Shown: positions 8,231-17,203, counted from the stretch's first letter. The stretch is DNA of 64,000 bases from Blastococcus_B deserti (GCF_042682525.1 NZ_JBHUHP010000019.1:62001-126000), one strand, 5' to 3'. The notes: generated by a model from the letters alone, not told the origin. Made by a program: numbers and translations.

Positions 8231-8368
8231 CTGCTGCAGTCGGGTCGCATCGACCTCGACTGGCTGATCACCCACCGCCTGTCCCTCGACGAGGCCGAGG
8301 CCGCGGTTGAGCTGCTCACCGGCGACGCGGGGAAGGTGCTGCTCGTCCCGGGCGCGAACCGGCGGTGA
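8231..8368 (+). pseudogene. Alcohol dehydrogenase C-terminal fragment
   Basis: From CTG 8231 to TGA 8366-8368 the frame reads LLQSGRIDLDWLITHRLSLD, then EAEAAVELLTGDAGKVLLVP. This is the standard C-terminus of zinc-dependent medium-chain dehydrogenases (SGRIDxxxLITHRxxLDEA). Sequence before 8231 in this frame is the antisense of the GntR gene. The two truncated genes meet tail into head, marking a deletion or inversion junction. The fragment keeps its own terminator hairpin at 8373-8408. Confidence 0.8.
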
Positions 8369-8372
8369 TCCG

Positions 8373-8408
8373 GCGGGGTCGGGCCGGCACCCACCGGCCC
8401 GACCCCGC
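8373..8408 (+). terminator. Hairpin terminator after ADH fragment
   Basis: A perfect 15-bp GC-rich stem (8373-8387 with 8394-8408) closes a six-base loop directly after the stop of the dehydrogenase fragment. There is no U tract, as is usual in actinobacteria. The following stretch to 8616 shows nothing I can support. Confidence 0.7.
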
Positions 8409-8616
8409 TCGCCCCGCACCGAGCCGGCGTCCACACGGCTCGCAGGGCCGTCATGGCGGGGCGGCAGCGCCGTCGCCCCGGCGCGTCGCCGCGGCCCTGT
8501 CCCGGAGACGACGGCGCAGACGAACTCGGTGACGCCGTGGCCTCCCGGGCAGCGCCCTCCGCTCGGCCGGCCGCCGCCGTGGACGACCTGGGATGAGAGT
8601 CGGCTCCCCCAAGGCT

Positions 8617-9357
8617 CTAATGGGTCAGCCGGACCAGCGGCGGCACGACCGTGAAGAGGAGCGGAACGAGCAGCGCGGTCGTGACGGCGTTGAGCGCCAG
8701 TCCCAGCCCCGCGAAGGCACCGCTGGTCGGATGGACCTGCATCTCGCGAGCCGTCCCGATGCCGTGTGCGACGACCCCGATGGCCAGCCCGCGAGCCCGG
8801 TGATCCCGTACGCGGACGAGGTCGAGCACGGCTCCGCCGCAGACCGCGCCGGTGATCCCCGTGAGGATGGTGAACACGGCGGTCAGCGAGGGAGCGCCGC
8901 CCAGCAGTTCGGACACGCCCATCGCGACCGGCGCGGTCGCCGACTTCGGGGCGAGTGAGACCAGCGTCTGGTCGGCGGCGCCCAGGGCCGCCGGGATGGC
9001 GATCGCGGTGACGATCGCGGTGAGCGAGCCGACGCCGACAGCCGCGAGCAGGGGCAGCGCCAGCCGTCGGAGCTGCGGCAGCTGCCGGTACAGGGGCACC
9101 GCCAGGGCGACCGTGGCCGGGCCCAGCAGGAAGTGCACGAACTGCGCGCCCTCGAAGTAGGTCCGGTAGTCGATCCCGGTGACGGCCAGCACGACGCTGG
9201 TCATGGTCACGGCCAGCAGCACCGGATTGAGGATGGCTCGGGAGCCGCTGAGCCGGTGCAGCCACGAGCCGGCGACGTAGGAGGCCAACGTCAGCGTCAA
9301 CCCGACCAGCGGCGTCTCAGCGAGGTAGACCCAGATGCTGTAGAGGTCGCCGGTCAT
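8617..9357 (-). CDS. lrgB: LrgB/CidB-family membrane protein
   Basis: A 246-residue polytopic protein of the LrgB family. Family features are the segment LAPKSATAPVAMGVSELLGG and AHGIGTAREMQ, both hallmarks of LrgB. The start ATG (9355-9357) overlaps the TGA of the LrgA-type gene, so the two are coupled. In Bacillus the homologous pair PftAB carries pyruvate, and in plants the LrgAB fusion PLGG1 exports glycolate and glycerate from plastids. Here the pair diverges from a glycolate oxidase operon, which makes glycolate the leading substrate candidate. The older murein-hydrolase or holin-like label is less apt. Confidence 0.88.
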   Translation of the reverse strand: MTGDLYSIWVYLAETPLVGLTLTLASYVAGSWLHRLSGSRAILNPVLLAVTMTSVVLAVTGIDYRTYFEGAQFVHFLLGPATVALAVPLYRQLPQLRRLALPLLAAVGVGSLTAIVTAIAIPAALGAADQTLVSLAPKSATAPVAMGVSELLGGAPSLTAVFTILTGITGAVCGGAVLDLVRVRDHRARGLAIGVVAHGIGTAREMQVHPTSGAFAGLGLALNAVTTALLVPLLFTVVPPLVRLTH

Positions 9358-9707
9358 CGATCGGCGGGATTCGGCTCGGGGCTGAGGACGCGCATGACCA
9401 GCCCGGTGACGGCGATGGCCAGCACCGCACCGCCGACCACGGATGCACTCACGGCCGGCCATTCGGAGGCCAGCGTGGGCAGGTACTGCACGACGCCGAC
9501 GCCGGCCGGGACGAACAGCAGCGCCAGGTGGGACAACAGACCGTCCGCGGACTCCTCCAGGCGCGGAGCGGGCCGGCCGCGCACCGTCAGCCCGGCGAAC
9601 AGCAGCACCAGCCCGAGGATGGGACCGGGCACCGGCAGGCCGGTGACGCGAGCGAGCGCCTCACCCGCCAGTTGACAGGCCAGCACCAGGGTGAAGAAGG
9701 GCAACAC
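9354..9707 (-). CDS. lrgA: LrgA/CidA-family membrane protein
   Basis: A 117-residue protein with four hydrophobic segments. It shows family sequence LPVPGPILGLVLLFAGL near the N-terminus and LLSHLALLFVPAGVGVV in the middle. The GTG start at 9705-9707 is chosen because GGAGG lies seven bases upstream; a longer open frame has no such site. It is the small partner of the LrgB protein and is translated first from the divergent promoter shared with glcD. It probably forms a heteromeric carrier for small carboxylates. Confidence 0.85.
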   Translation of the reverse strand: MLPFFTLVLACQLAGEALARVTGLPVPGPILGLVLLFAGLTVRGRPAPRLEESADGLLSHLALLFVPAGVGVVQYLPTLASEWPAVSASVVGGAVLAIAVTGLVMRVLSPEPNPADR

Positions 9708-10067
9708 AGCAGGACCTCCGGGACAGGGGACGGGCGGCCGAGACGGCTGCGCGCCGCCACGGGACAGCAGGCACGCTCGGCTCGTGCATGTCCTACCCGC
9801 TCGAGAAGAACCTGCAGAGGAACCCCGACGCGTCCCGGCGAGGCGCGATCGAGGCGGCCGCCGGGATGCCCGGCACACTGCGCCCCGCAACCTGACCGAC
9901 GAGGAGCTCACCCCCGTACGGTCGAACGCAGCGACCTACGTAGAACCGGCGCGCCGGCACCGAGCCGCGCGAGCTGAAGAGCGGTAAACCATGGGGCAGT
10001 GTGAACTAGGCACGACACGCACCCCGAGGCGTGATCGCAGGGGCTCGGATGCAGAGGAGGCCCATCG
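9708..10067. promoter_or_regulatory. Divergent promoter region lrgAB / glcDEF
   Basis: These 360 bp separate the LrgA start (minus) from the GlcD start (plus). A 35-codon frame from ATG 9788 to TGA 9895 has no similarity I recognise, so I do not call it. Control of both units from this stretch is expected, but no regulator gene sits intact beside it; the nearest, a GntR-type gene at 7482-8230, is truncated. I did not find a clear palindrome. Confidence 0.5.
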
Positions 10068-11576
10068 GTGACGGTCTACGCGCAGGAGTACTTGGAGCTG
10101 CTGCCCGACGGCGTCAGCGGGAAGGTGACGGCCGCCTTCCGCGAGGAGGTCGCCGCGGTCGTGAGCCCGGGAAGCCTCATCAGCGAGCCCGCCCAGCTGC
10201 ACACCTACGAGTGCGACGGGTTGACCGGCTACCGCGTGACCCCGGCGCTCGTCGTGCTCCCGGCGACGACGGAGGAGGTCGCGGCCGTCGTCCGCCTCTG
10301 CGCCCGGCACCGGATCCCCTTCGTCGCGCGGGGTGCCGGCACGGGACTGTCCGGCGGGGCGTTGCCCGTGGCCGACGGCATCGTCATCGGCCTGGCCCGC
10401 ATGCGGAGCATCCTCTCCGTCGACGTCGCGAACCAGCGAGCCGTCGTGCAGCCCGGCGTCACCAACGCCGGCATCTCGGCCGCGGTCGGCGGGCACGACC
10501 TCTACTTCGCGCCCGATCCCTCGAGCCAGATCGTGTGCACCATCGGCGGAAACGTGGCGGAGAACTCCGGCGGCGCGCACTGCCTGAAGTACGGCTTCAC
10601 CACCAACCACGTGCTGGCGCTCACGTTCGTCACCCCCGCCGGCGACGTCGTCACCCTGGGCGGCGATTCCCCCGACCAGGTGGGGCCGGATCTGCGGGCG
10701 CTGGTCCTCGGCTCCGAGGGCACGCTCGGGATCGTCACGGAGATCACCGTCCGGCTGCTCCGCCGGCCGGAGGCGGTGCGGACCCTGGTCGCCGACTTCC
10801 CCGACGCCGAGCACGCCGGGAACGCGGTCAGCGACATCGTCGCCGCCGGAATCGTCCCGGCCGCCGTGGAGATGCTCGACGAGCTCGCCATCGAGGCCTG
10901 CGAGAAGGCCGCGCAGGCCGGCTACACCCTGGGCTGCGCGGCCGCTCTCGTCGTGGAGCTGGACGGGGTCGGCGTCGAGGTGGACGCCGAGTTCGAGCGG
11001 GTGCAGGAGATCTGCCGTCGCAACGCCTCCACCCACATCCGGATCGCCGCCGACCCCCTGGAGCGGGCCAGGATCTGGAAGGGGCGCAAGGCCGCCTTCG
11101 CGGCCATGGGACGGATCAGTCCGGACTACTTCGTCCAGGACGGCGTCATCCCCCGCACCAGGCTCGGCAGCACGCTGACCCGCATCCGGGAGATGGCCGA
11201 CGCGGCCGGCCTGCGCGTGGCCAACGTGTTCCACGCCGGGGACGGCAACCTCCACCCCCTGGTCCTCTACAACGCCGCCGTTCCGGGGGAGGCCGAACGG
11301 GCCGAGCACCTCGCCACCGCCATCGTCGAACTCTGCGTCGAGCAGGGCGGGTCGATCACCGGTGAGCACGGGGTGGGCAGCGACAAGGCGTGCTCGATGC
11401 TGAAGATGTTCGGACCCGAGGACCTCACGGTCATGGCCCGGATCCGCGCGGCCTTCGATCCGCAGGGCATCTGCAACCCCGGCAAGGTCCTTCCCACGCC
11501 GAGGCTGTGCGGCGAGCGCCCCGGCCCGTACCGTCCGCACCCGCTGGAGTCCGCGGGCGTCATCGAGCGGTTGTGA
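10068..11576 (+). CDS. glcD: Glycolate oxidase subunit GlcD (FAD-linked)
   Basis: A 502-residue FAD-binding oxidoreductase of the PCMH/vanillyl-alcohol-oxidase fold, close to the usual GlcD length. The FAD-binding part shows PFVARGAGTGLSGGALPV and SSQIVCTIGGNVAENSGGAH. The C-terminal FAD-oxidase domain ends with VFHAGDGNLHPLVLY and GSITGEHGVGSDK. It oxidises glycolate (or D-lactate) to glyoxylate with GlcE and GlcF and passes electrons to the membrane quinone pool. The GTG start has a purine-rich GAGGAGG about ten bases upstream. It is the first gene of glcD-glcE-glcF-glcB-glcG. Confidence 0.93.
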   Translation: MTVYAQEYLELLPDGVSGKVTAAFREEVAAVVSPGSLISEPAQLHTYECDGLTGYRVTPALVVLPATTEEVAAVVRLCARHRIPFVARGAGTGLSGGALPVADGIVIGLARMRSILSVDVANQRAVVQPGVTNAGISAAVGGHDLYFAPDPSSQIVCTIGGNVAENSGGAHCLKYGFTTNHVLALTFVTPAGDVVTLGGDSPDQVGPDLRALVLGSEGTLGIVTEITVRLLRRPEAVRTLVADFPDAEHAGNAVSDIVAAGIVPAAVEMLDELAIEACEKAAQAGYTLGCAAALVVELDGVGVEVDAEFERVQEICRRNASTHIRIAADPLERARIWKGRKAAFAAMGRISPDYFVQDGVIPRTRLGSTLTRIREMADAAGLRVANVFHAGDGNLHPLVLYNAAVPGEAERAEHLATAIVELCVEQGGSITGEHGVGSDKACSMLKMFGPEDLTVMARIRAAFDPQGICNPGKVLPTPRLCGERPGPYRPHPLESAGVIERL

Positions 11577-11583
11577 GGACGTC

Positions 11584-12810
11584 GTGACCCTGGCGAACAG
11601 CACATCCGTCGCCGTGGAGCGGCCCGAGTCGGTTCCCGAGGCTGCCGACCTGCTGCGCGGCTCCGACGGCCCGCTCCTCTTCCGCGGTGCCGGGACGAAG
11701 CAGGCCTGGGCCGGCCGCCCGGCCGAGCCGGCCATGGTCGTCGAGACCGGGCGACTCTCCCGCGTCCTGGCCTACAACCCGGCGGACATGACGGTCGCCG
11801 TCGGCGCCGGGATGCCGTTGCGCGACCTGCAGGCCCTGCTCGGCGAGAAGGGGCAGTGGCTGGCGCTGGACCCAGGATCGGAGGTCGCGGGCGCGACGAT
11901 CGGCGGCCTGCTCGCCACCGGTGACTCCGGACCGCGGCGGCTGAAGTACGGCGCTCTCCGGGACCTGGTCATCGGAGTCACTCTCGTGCTGTCCGACGGC
12001 ACGGTCGCCCACGGCGGCGGAACGGTCATCAAGAACGTCGCGGGCTACGACCTGCCGAAGCTGCTCTACGGTTCCCTCGGCACCCTGGGACTGATCGCCG
12101 AGGTCGTCCTCCGGCTGCACCCGCGCCCCGAGGCGAGCGCTACGGCGACGGTGCCCGCCCCGATCGGGCGGGCCGGGGAGCTCGCCCGGCGACTGCGCGC
12201 CTCCGCTCTCGAGCCGGCCGCCGTCGACTGGGGGGACGCCGACGGCGGGCTGCTGGCCGTCCGGTTCGAGGGCACGGCGTCCGGCGTCGACGGCCGGCGG
12301 ACGGCCGCCCTGGACCTGCTCGGCGACGGCGACGTCCCGGTCGAGTGGCACACCGGCACCGCCGAGGAGGACCTGTGGCGGCGGCTGGCCGAGGGCCACC
12401 AGCCGGTCGAGGACACGACCCTTGCCGCCGCCGGCACCTTGCCCAGCTCCACGGCGGACGTCGCCCGGGCGCTGACGGAGACCGGGGACGCCGCCGGCGT
12501 CCACACCCGGTTCGCCTCCCGGCCGGCCCTCGGGTTGCACACCGCACGGTTCGCCGGCCCGCCCGATGCGGTGGGCCAGGCGGTCACTGCATGGCGGGAG
12601 CGGGTGCTGTCGCTCGGTGGCAGCGTGCTGCTCCGGGACCGGCCCCCGGCGGTCGACGCCGAGGTCGACCCCCTCGGCCCGCCCCCGTCGTCCGTCGGAC
12701 TGCTGCGTGCCCTGCACCGGCGACTCGACCCCCAAGGTCGCTGTGCCCCGGGCCGGCTCGGCTCGTGGCTCCCGCCCTCGGCCCCCGGAGAGGACCCCGG
12801 AACGTCATGA
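11584..12810 (+). CDS. glcE: Glycolate oxidase subunit GlcE
   Basis: A 408-residue FAD-binding protein with the PCMH domain (LLFRGAGTKQAWAGR, VAGATIGGLLATGDSGPRR, then KNVAGYDLPKLLYGSLGTLG) but a shortened C-terminal domain, as in the GlcE subunit. It starts with GTG seven bases after the glcD stop and overlaps glcF by 4 nt (ATGA), so all three subunits are made together. It is required for activity of the GlcDEF complex. Confidence 0.93.
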   Translation: MTLANSTSVAVERPESVPEAADLLRGSDGPLLFRGAGTKQAWAGRPAEPAMVVETGRLSRVLAYNPADMTVAVGAGMPLRDLQALLGEKGQWLALDPGSEVAGATIGGLLATGDSGPRRLKYGALRDLVIGVTLVLSDGTVAHGGGTVIKNVAGYDLPKLLYGSLGTLGLIAEVVLRLHPRPEASATATVPAPIGRAGELARRLRASALEPAAVDWGDADGGLLAVRFEGTASGVDGRRTAALDLLGDGDVPVEWHTGTAEEDLWRRLAEGHQPVEDTTLAAAGTLPSSTADVARALTETGDAAGVHTRFASRPALGLHTARFAGPPDAVGQAVTAWRERVLSLGGSVLLRDRPPAVDAEVDPLGPPPSSVGLLRALHRRLDPQGRCAPGRLGSWLPPSAPGEDPGTS

Positions 12811-14225
12811 CAGACATCAGCCGCGACGAGGACCAGCGCGTGACCGTCGATCCGGTGGCCATCGGCAACGGTGCCGGCGTCTTCGACCTCCACCACCCGC
12901 CGTCCGACGAGCTCATCTCCGACTGCGTGCACTGCGGTTTCTGCCTCCCCACCTGCCCGACGTACGCCCTGTGGGGCGAGGAGATGGACTCGCCCCGCGG
13001 TCGCATCTACCTCATGAAGCTGGGCAAGGAAGGCAAGGTCGCGCTCGACGACACCTACATGCAGCACTTCGACATGTGCCTGGGCTGCATGGCCTGCGTG
13101 ACCGCGTGCCCGTCCGGCGTGCAGTACGACAAGCTGATCGAGGCAGTCCGGCCGCAGCTCGAACGGCATCGCCGGCGCTCGCTCCTCGACCGGTTGTTCC
13201 GCGGGCTGATCTTCGCGCTGTTCCCGTACCCCAGCCGGCTGCGCGTCGCGGCCGTCCTCGGCGAGCTGTACCGCAGGTCGGGCCTGCGCGCCCTGCTGCA
13301 CCGCAGCGGGCTGGTGTCCCTGCTGCCCCGACGGCTGCAGGCAGTGGAGGCCCTGATGCCCCCGGCCAGGCTGCGCCGCCTGGCGACGCGCACCCCCGCC
13401 GTCACGCCGGCCGTCGGAACCACCCGGCGCCGGGTCGGCTTCCTCACCGGCTGCGTGCAGCGGGTGTTCTTCGCCGACGTCAACCAGGCCACCGTCCGCG
13501 TTCTCGCCGCGGAGGGGTGCGAGGTGGTCGCCCCGCCGACCCAGCGCTGCTGCGGCGCGCTCAGCGAGCACGCCGGCCGGGAGCCGGAGGCCCTGGACCG
13601 GGCGCGGCGGCTCATCGACGCCTTCGCGGACGTCGACGTGGAGACGATCGTCTCCAACGTCGCCGGCTGCGGATCCACCCTCAAGGAGTACGGACGGCTG
13701 TTGCGGGACGACCCGGAGTACGCCGAGCGGGCCGCCGCCTTCTCGGCCAAGGTCCGTGACGTCTCGGAGCTGCTGGCAGAGCTGGGCCCCGTCGCTCCGC
13801 GGCACCCGATCGAGGCACGGCTGGCCTACCACGACGCCTGCCACCTCGGGCACGCCCAAGGCGTCCGCAGCCAGCCCCGCGAGGTGCTGCGCACCATCCC
13901 CGGGCTCCAGGTGACCGACATCCCGGAGGCGGAGATCTGCTGCGGTTCGGCCGGGATCTACAACCTCGTCCACCCCGAGCCGGCCGAGGAGCTCGGCCGA
14001 CGGAAGGTCGAGAACGTGCTCTCGGTGAAGCCGGACGCGCTGGCCACGGCCAACCCCGGCTGCCTGCTGCAGATCCGCCGGTACTGGCCGGGCGACCTGC
14101 CGATGTTCCACCCGGTCGAGCTGCTGGACGCCTCGATCCGGGGCGTGGACCCGATCGCTGCGGCCACCGCACGCAGCGCTCGGCCCCGGCTCGAAGCCCG
14201 GACCGCCGAGCCGGGCAGCTTCTAG
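12807..14225 (+). CDS. glcF: Glycolate oxidase iron-sulfur subunit GlcF
   Basis: A 472-residue protein with two 4Fe-4S ferredoxin motifs near the N-terminus (CVHCGFCLPTCP and CLGCMACVTACP) and two Cys-rich CCG domains (FLTGCVQRVFF ... CCGALSEHAG and YHDACHLGHAQG ... CCGSAGIYN), the standard layout of GlcF and heterodisulfide-reductase-like subunits. It transfers electrons from the flavin subunits to the quinone pool at the inner face of the membrane. The start overlaps the glcE stop. A 113-bp gap with no obvious terminator follows before malate synthase. Confidence 0.94.
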   Translation: MTDISRDEDQRVTVDPVAIGNGAGVFDLHHPPSDELISDCVHCGFCLPTCPTYALWGEEMDSPRGRIYLMKLGKEGKVALDDTYMQHFDMCLGCMACVTACPSGVQYDKLIEAVRPQLERHRRRSLLDRLFRGLIFALFPYPSRLRVAAVLGELYRRSGLRALLHRSGLVSLLPRRLQAVEALMPPARLRRLATRTPAVTPAVGTTRRRVGFLTGCVQRVFFADVNQATVRVLAAEGCEVVAPPTQRCCGALSEHAGREPEALDRARRLIDAFADVDVETIVSNVAGCGSTLKEYGRLLRDDPEYAERAAAFSAKVRDVSELLAELGPVAPRHPIEARLAYHDACHLGHAQGVRSQPREVLRTIPGLQVTDIPEAEICCGSAGIYNLVHPEPAEELGRRKVENVLSVKPDALATANPGCLLQIRRYWPGDLPMFHPVELLDASIRGVDPIAAATARSARPRLEARTAEPGSF

Positions 14226-14339
14226 CCCCAGCGCAGTCGAGGTCCGGACGGGACGACGGCGATACCGCACAGAGTTCAGACAGTTCAGTCAGGCGACCGA
14301 GATCGAGACACCGGTCCCGGAGACAGGGGAGAGACGAAC

Positions 14340-16586
14340 GTGGAGAGCATGACCGACGCGACCGGCACCGGCGGACTGCAGGTCGACCCCGCGCTGCGCG
14401 ACTTCGTGGCCGACGAGCTGGTCCCCGGCCTGGACCTGACGCCCGAGCAGTTCTGGGCGATCGTCGCCGAGCTCGACGAACGGTTCGCCGGCCGGGTCGA
14501 GCAGCTGCTGCGCCGCCGTGACGAGCTCCAGGAGCAGATCGACGCGTGGCACCGGGAGCACGGTGCCGGTGACGTCGAGGCGCTGGAGGCGTTCCTCACC
14601 GAGATCGGCTACCTGCTGCCCGTGGACGAGCCGACCATCCGGGTGGAGCGGGTGGACCGGGAGATCGCCGAGGTGCCCGGGCCGCAGCTGGTCGTGCCCG
14701 CGACCGTGCCCCGGTACGCCCTGAACGCCGCGAACGCGCGCTGGGGCTCGCTCTACGACGCGCTCTACGGCACCGACGCACTGCCCCTCGACCACGAGCT
14801 GGAGCCCGGCTACGACGAGCGCCGCGGTGCGCAGGTCATCGCCGAGGCCGACCGCCTGCTGGACCGCTTCTTCCCGCTGGCCGACGGCAGCCATGCCGAC
14901 GTGGTCGCCTACCGGGTGCCCTCACCCGGCGAGCTGGCCGTCGAGACGGCGGCGGGGACGACGACCCTGGCCGACCCGGCCCAGTTCGCCGGGCACCGGC
15001 CCGGCGACGGGGACGGCGACCACCCGGCCGCGGTCCTGCTGCGCCGGCACGGGCTGCACCTGGAGCTGGCGATCGACCCCTCCACCCGGGTCGGCACCCA
15101 GCACCACGCCGGGGTGTCGGACGTGGTGCTCGAGTCCGCGGTGACCACCATCGTGGACCTGGAGGACTCGGTCGCCACCGTGGACGGTCCCGACAAGGTC
15201 GGCGCCTACCGGACCTGGCTCGGCCTGCGGACCGGGCAGCTGACCGCCTCCTTCGGCAAGGACGGGCGCACCGTGACGCGCTCGGTCCACGGCGACCGCA
15301 CCTACGTCGGCAGCGACGGGGCGGAACTGACCCTGCCCGGCCGTTCGCTGCTCCTGGTGCGCAACGTGGGCCACCACATGCGCCTGGACGCGGTCCGCAC
15401 CGCCGCCGGGAGGCCGATCCTCGAGGAAGTCCTCGACGCCGTCGTCTCCGCGGCCGCCGCGTTGCACGAGCTGCGCGGCAACGGCCGCTACTCCAACACC
15501 CGCACCGGCAGCGTCTACATCGTCAAGCCGAAGATGCACGGCCCCGACGAGGTGTCGCTGTCGGTCGAGCTCCTCGCCGCGGTCGAGGAGGCCCTCGGGC
15601 TGGAGCCCACGACGCTCAAGATCGGCATCATGGACGAGGAGAAGCGGACCTCGACCAACCTCGAGGCCTGCATCGCCCGCGCGGCCGACCGGGTCATCTT
15701 CGTCAACACCGGCTTCCTGGACCGCACCGGCGACGAGATCCACACCGACTTCGAGGCCGGTCCGGTCGTCCGCAAGGACGACCAGCGGACGCAGACCTGG
15801 CTCACCACGTACGAGGACCGCAACGTCGACGTGGCGTTGCGCGCGGGGTTCGCCGGACGGGCGCAGATCGGCAAGGGCATGTGGGCCAAGCCCGCGGCGA
15901 TGCGCGAGATGCTCGACACCAAGGGCGCTCACCCGCGGGCCGGGGCGAACACCGCCTGGGTCCCGTCTCCGACCGCGGCCACCCTGCACGCGCTGCACTA
16001 CCTCGAGACGGACGTGCTCGCGGTGCAGCAGGACCTCAGGAAGCGACCGCTCGCCGACCGGCGCAACCTCCTCGTCCCGCCGGTCCTCCCGAACGGCGGT
16101 GCCGACCTGTCCGACGAGGACAAGCGGCACGAACTGGAGACCAACGCGCAGTCCATCCTGGGGTACGTCGTGCGCTGGGTCGGGCTGGGGATCGGCTGCT
16201 CGACCGTGCCCAACCTGGAGGGGGTGGGCCTGATGGAGGACCGTGCGACGCTGCGGATCTCCAGCCAGCAGATCGCGAACTGGCTCCACCACGGGCTCGT
16301 CGACGAAGCCCAGGTGCGCGAGACCTTCGCCCGGATGGCCGCGGTGGTCGACGAGCAGAACGCGGGTGAACCGGGCTACCAGCCGATGTGCGCCGACCTC
16401 GACCGCAGCCCGTCCTTCCAGGCCGCGCTGGACCTCGTCTTCTCCGGACGGCAGGAGCCGAACGGCTACACCGAGCGGGCGCTCACGCAGTGGCGGCAGC
16501 GGGCCAAGGCGACCCACGACGGCGGCGAGGAGCCGCGGACCCGCGAGGCCGTCCTCGCGGACCAGGCACCGAGCCCGACCCCTTGA
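14340..16586 (+). CDS. glcB: Malate synthase G
   Basis: A 748-residue single-chain malate synthase, slightly longer than the usual 720-730. Conserved parts include GSVYIVKPKMHGPDEV, the Mg2+/glyoxylate site in IGIMDEEKRTSTNLEACI, and HTDFEAGPVVRKD. It condenses glyoxylate made by GlcDEF with acetyl-CoA to give malate. The GTG start is preceded by AGGGGAGAG at suitable spacing; an in-frame ATG nine bases later is an alternative. The position after glcDEF and before a GlcG-like gene completes a glycolate-to-malate route. Confidence 0.95.
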   Translation: MESMTDATGTGGLQVDPALRDFVADELVPGLDLTPEQFWAIVAELDERFAGRVEQLLRRRDELQEQIDAWHREHGAGDVEALEAFLTEIGYLLPVDEPTIRVERVDREIAEVPGPQLVVPATVPRYALNAANARWGSLYDALYGTDALPLDHELEPGYDERRGAQVIAEADRLLDRFFPLADGSHADVVAYRVPSPGELAVETAAGTTTLADPAQFAGHRPGDGDGDHPAAVLLRRHGLHLELAIDPSTRVGTQHHAGVSDVVLESAVTTIVDLEDSVATVDGPDKVGAYRTWLGLRTGQLTASFGKDGRTVTRSVHGDRTYVGSDGAELTLPGRSLLLVRNVGHHMRLDAVRTAAGRPILEEVLDAVVSAAAALHELRGNGRYSNTRTGSVYIVKPKMHGPDEVSLSVELLAAVEEALGLEPTTLKIGIMDEEKRTSTNLEACIARAADRVIFVNTGFLDRTGDEIHTDFEAGPVVRKDDQRTQTWLTTYEDRNVDVALRAGFAGRAQIGKGMWAKPAAMREMLDTKGAHPRAGANTAWVPSPTAATLHALHYLETDVLAVQQDLRKRPLADRRNLLVPPVLPNGGADLSDEDKRHELETNAQSILGYVVRWVGLGIGCSTVPNLEGVGLMEDRATLRISSQQIANWLHHGLVDEAQVRETFARMAAVVDEQNAGEPGYQPMCADLDRSPSFQAALDLVFSGRQEPNGYTERALTQWRQRAKATHDGGEEPRTREAVLADQAPSPTP

Positions 16587-16645
16587 GCCGAATCCACCGC
16601 ACGGACGCCCACGCCGCAGACCAGCTCGACCGGGAGGAACCCGTC

Positions 16646-17071
16646 TTGGCCATCGACCTGCAGACCGCCCGCGCCATCATCGAGGCCGCGCGAGCCGCGG
16701 CTCGCGAGAAGGGCTTCAAACCGCTGACCGTCGTGGTGCTCGACGCCGGTGCTGACGTGGTGGCGGCCGAGCGTGAGGACGGGTCCTCCAACAAGCGGTT
16801 CGAGATCGCGTTCGGCAAGGCCCACGGGGCGCTCGCGCTCGGCATGGGCTCCCGGGCCCTCATGGCGCGGGCCGAGCAGCAGCCCTACTTCATCGCCGCC
16901 GCGACGACGGCCGTGGGAGCCCTGATCCCGGTCCCGGGTGGCGTGCTCGTCCGTGACGGGGCCGGCACGCTGCTCGGCGCCGTCGGCGTCTCGGGGGACA
17001 CCTCCGACAACGACGAGGCCGCGGCCGTGACCGGCATCGAGGCGGCCGGACTGCAGGCGCAACCCGCCTGA
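16646..17071 (+). CDS. glcG: GlcG/HbpS-like protein
   Basis: A 141-residue protein of the GlcG/HbpS (DUF336) family. Signature parts are PLTVVVLDAGADVVAAERED, FGKAHGALALGMGSRAL, PGGVLVRDGAGTLLGAVGVS and a terminal DNDEAAAVTGIEAAG. The start is probably TTG at 16646, which has GGGAGGAA six to seven bases upstream; no ATG or GTG fits better. In E. coli GlcG is encoded with the glycolate enzymes but its role is unsettled. HbpS relatives bind haem or corrinoids. Confidence 0.85.
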   Translation: MAIDLQTARAIIEAARAAAREKGFKPLTVVVLDAGADVVAAEREDGSSNKRFEIAFGKAHGALALGMGSRALMARAEQQPYFIAAATTAVGALIPVPGGVLVRDGAGTLLGAVGVSGDTSDNDEAAAVTGIEAAGLQAQPA

Positions 17072-17203
17072 GACATCCCCGGTCCGCTGGTCGCGCCCGT
17101 CACCACCGGGAGCGGGGAGCGAGGGGTGTGGCGTGCGGCAGCCGGTCGACGCGCTCAGGTGAGGCGTGGCGCCGCGCTGCGGGCGAACGACGGCTGAGGT
17201 CGC

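Noticed and set aside
8078..8368. A 96-residue protein ending in the dehydrogenase fragment
   Set aside because: Residues before position 8231 are antisense to the GntR gene, with Arg-rich noise; only the last 45 residues are real.
9788..9895. A 35-codon frame (MSYPLEKNLQRNPDAS...) in the lrgA-glcD intergenic region
   Set aside because: No similarity I recognise, no clear ribosome binding site, and it lies inside the shared promoter region.
9936..11735. A 599-codon open frame opposite glcD
   Set aside because: Mirror frame of a GC-rich gene; glcD has family motifs throughout and the opposite frame has none.
12066..14270. A 734-codon open frame opposite glcE/glcF
   Set aside because: Antisense shadow; the plus-strand genes carry conserved ferredoxin and FAD motifs.
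17072..17125. Possible terminator after the GlcG gene
   Set aside because: Pairing between CCCCGGT and ACCGGGA-type segments is interrupted and weak.
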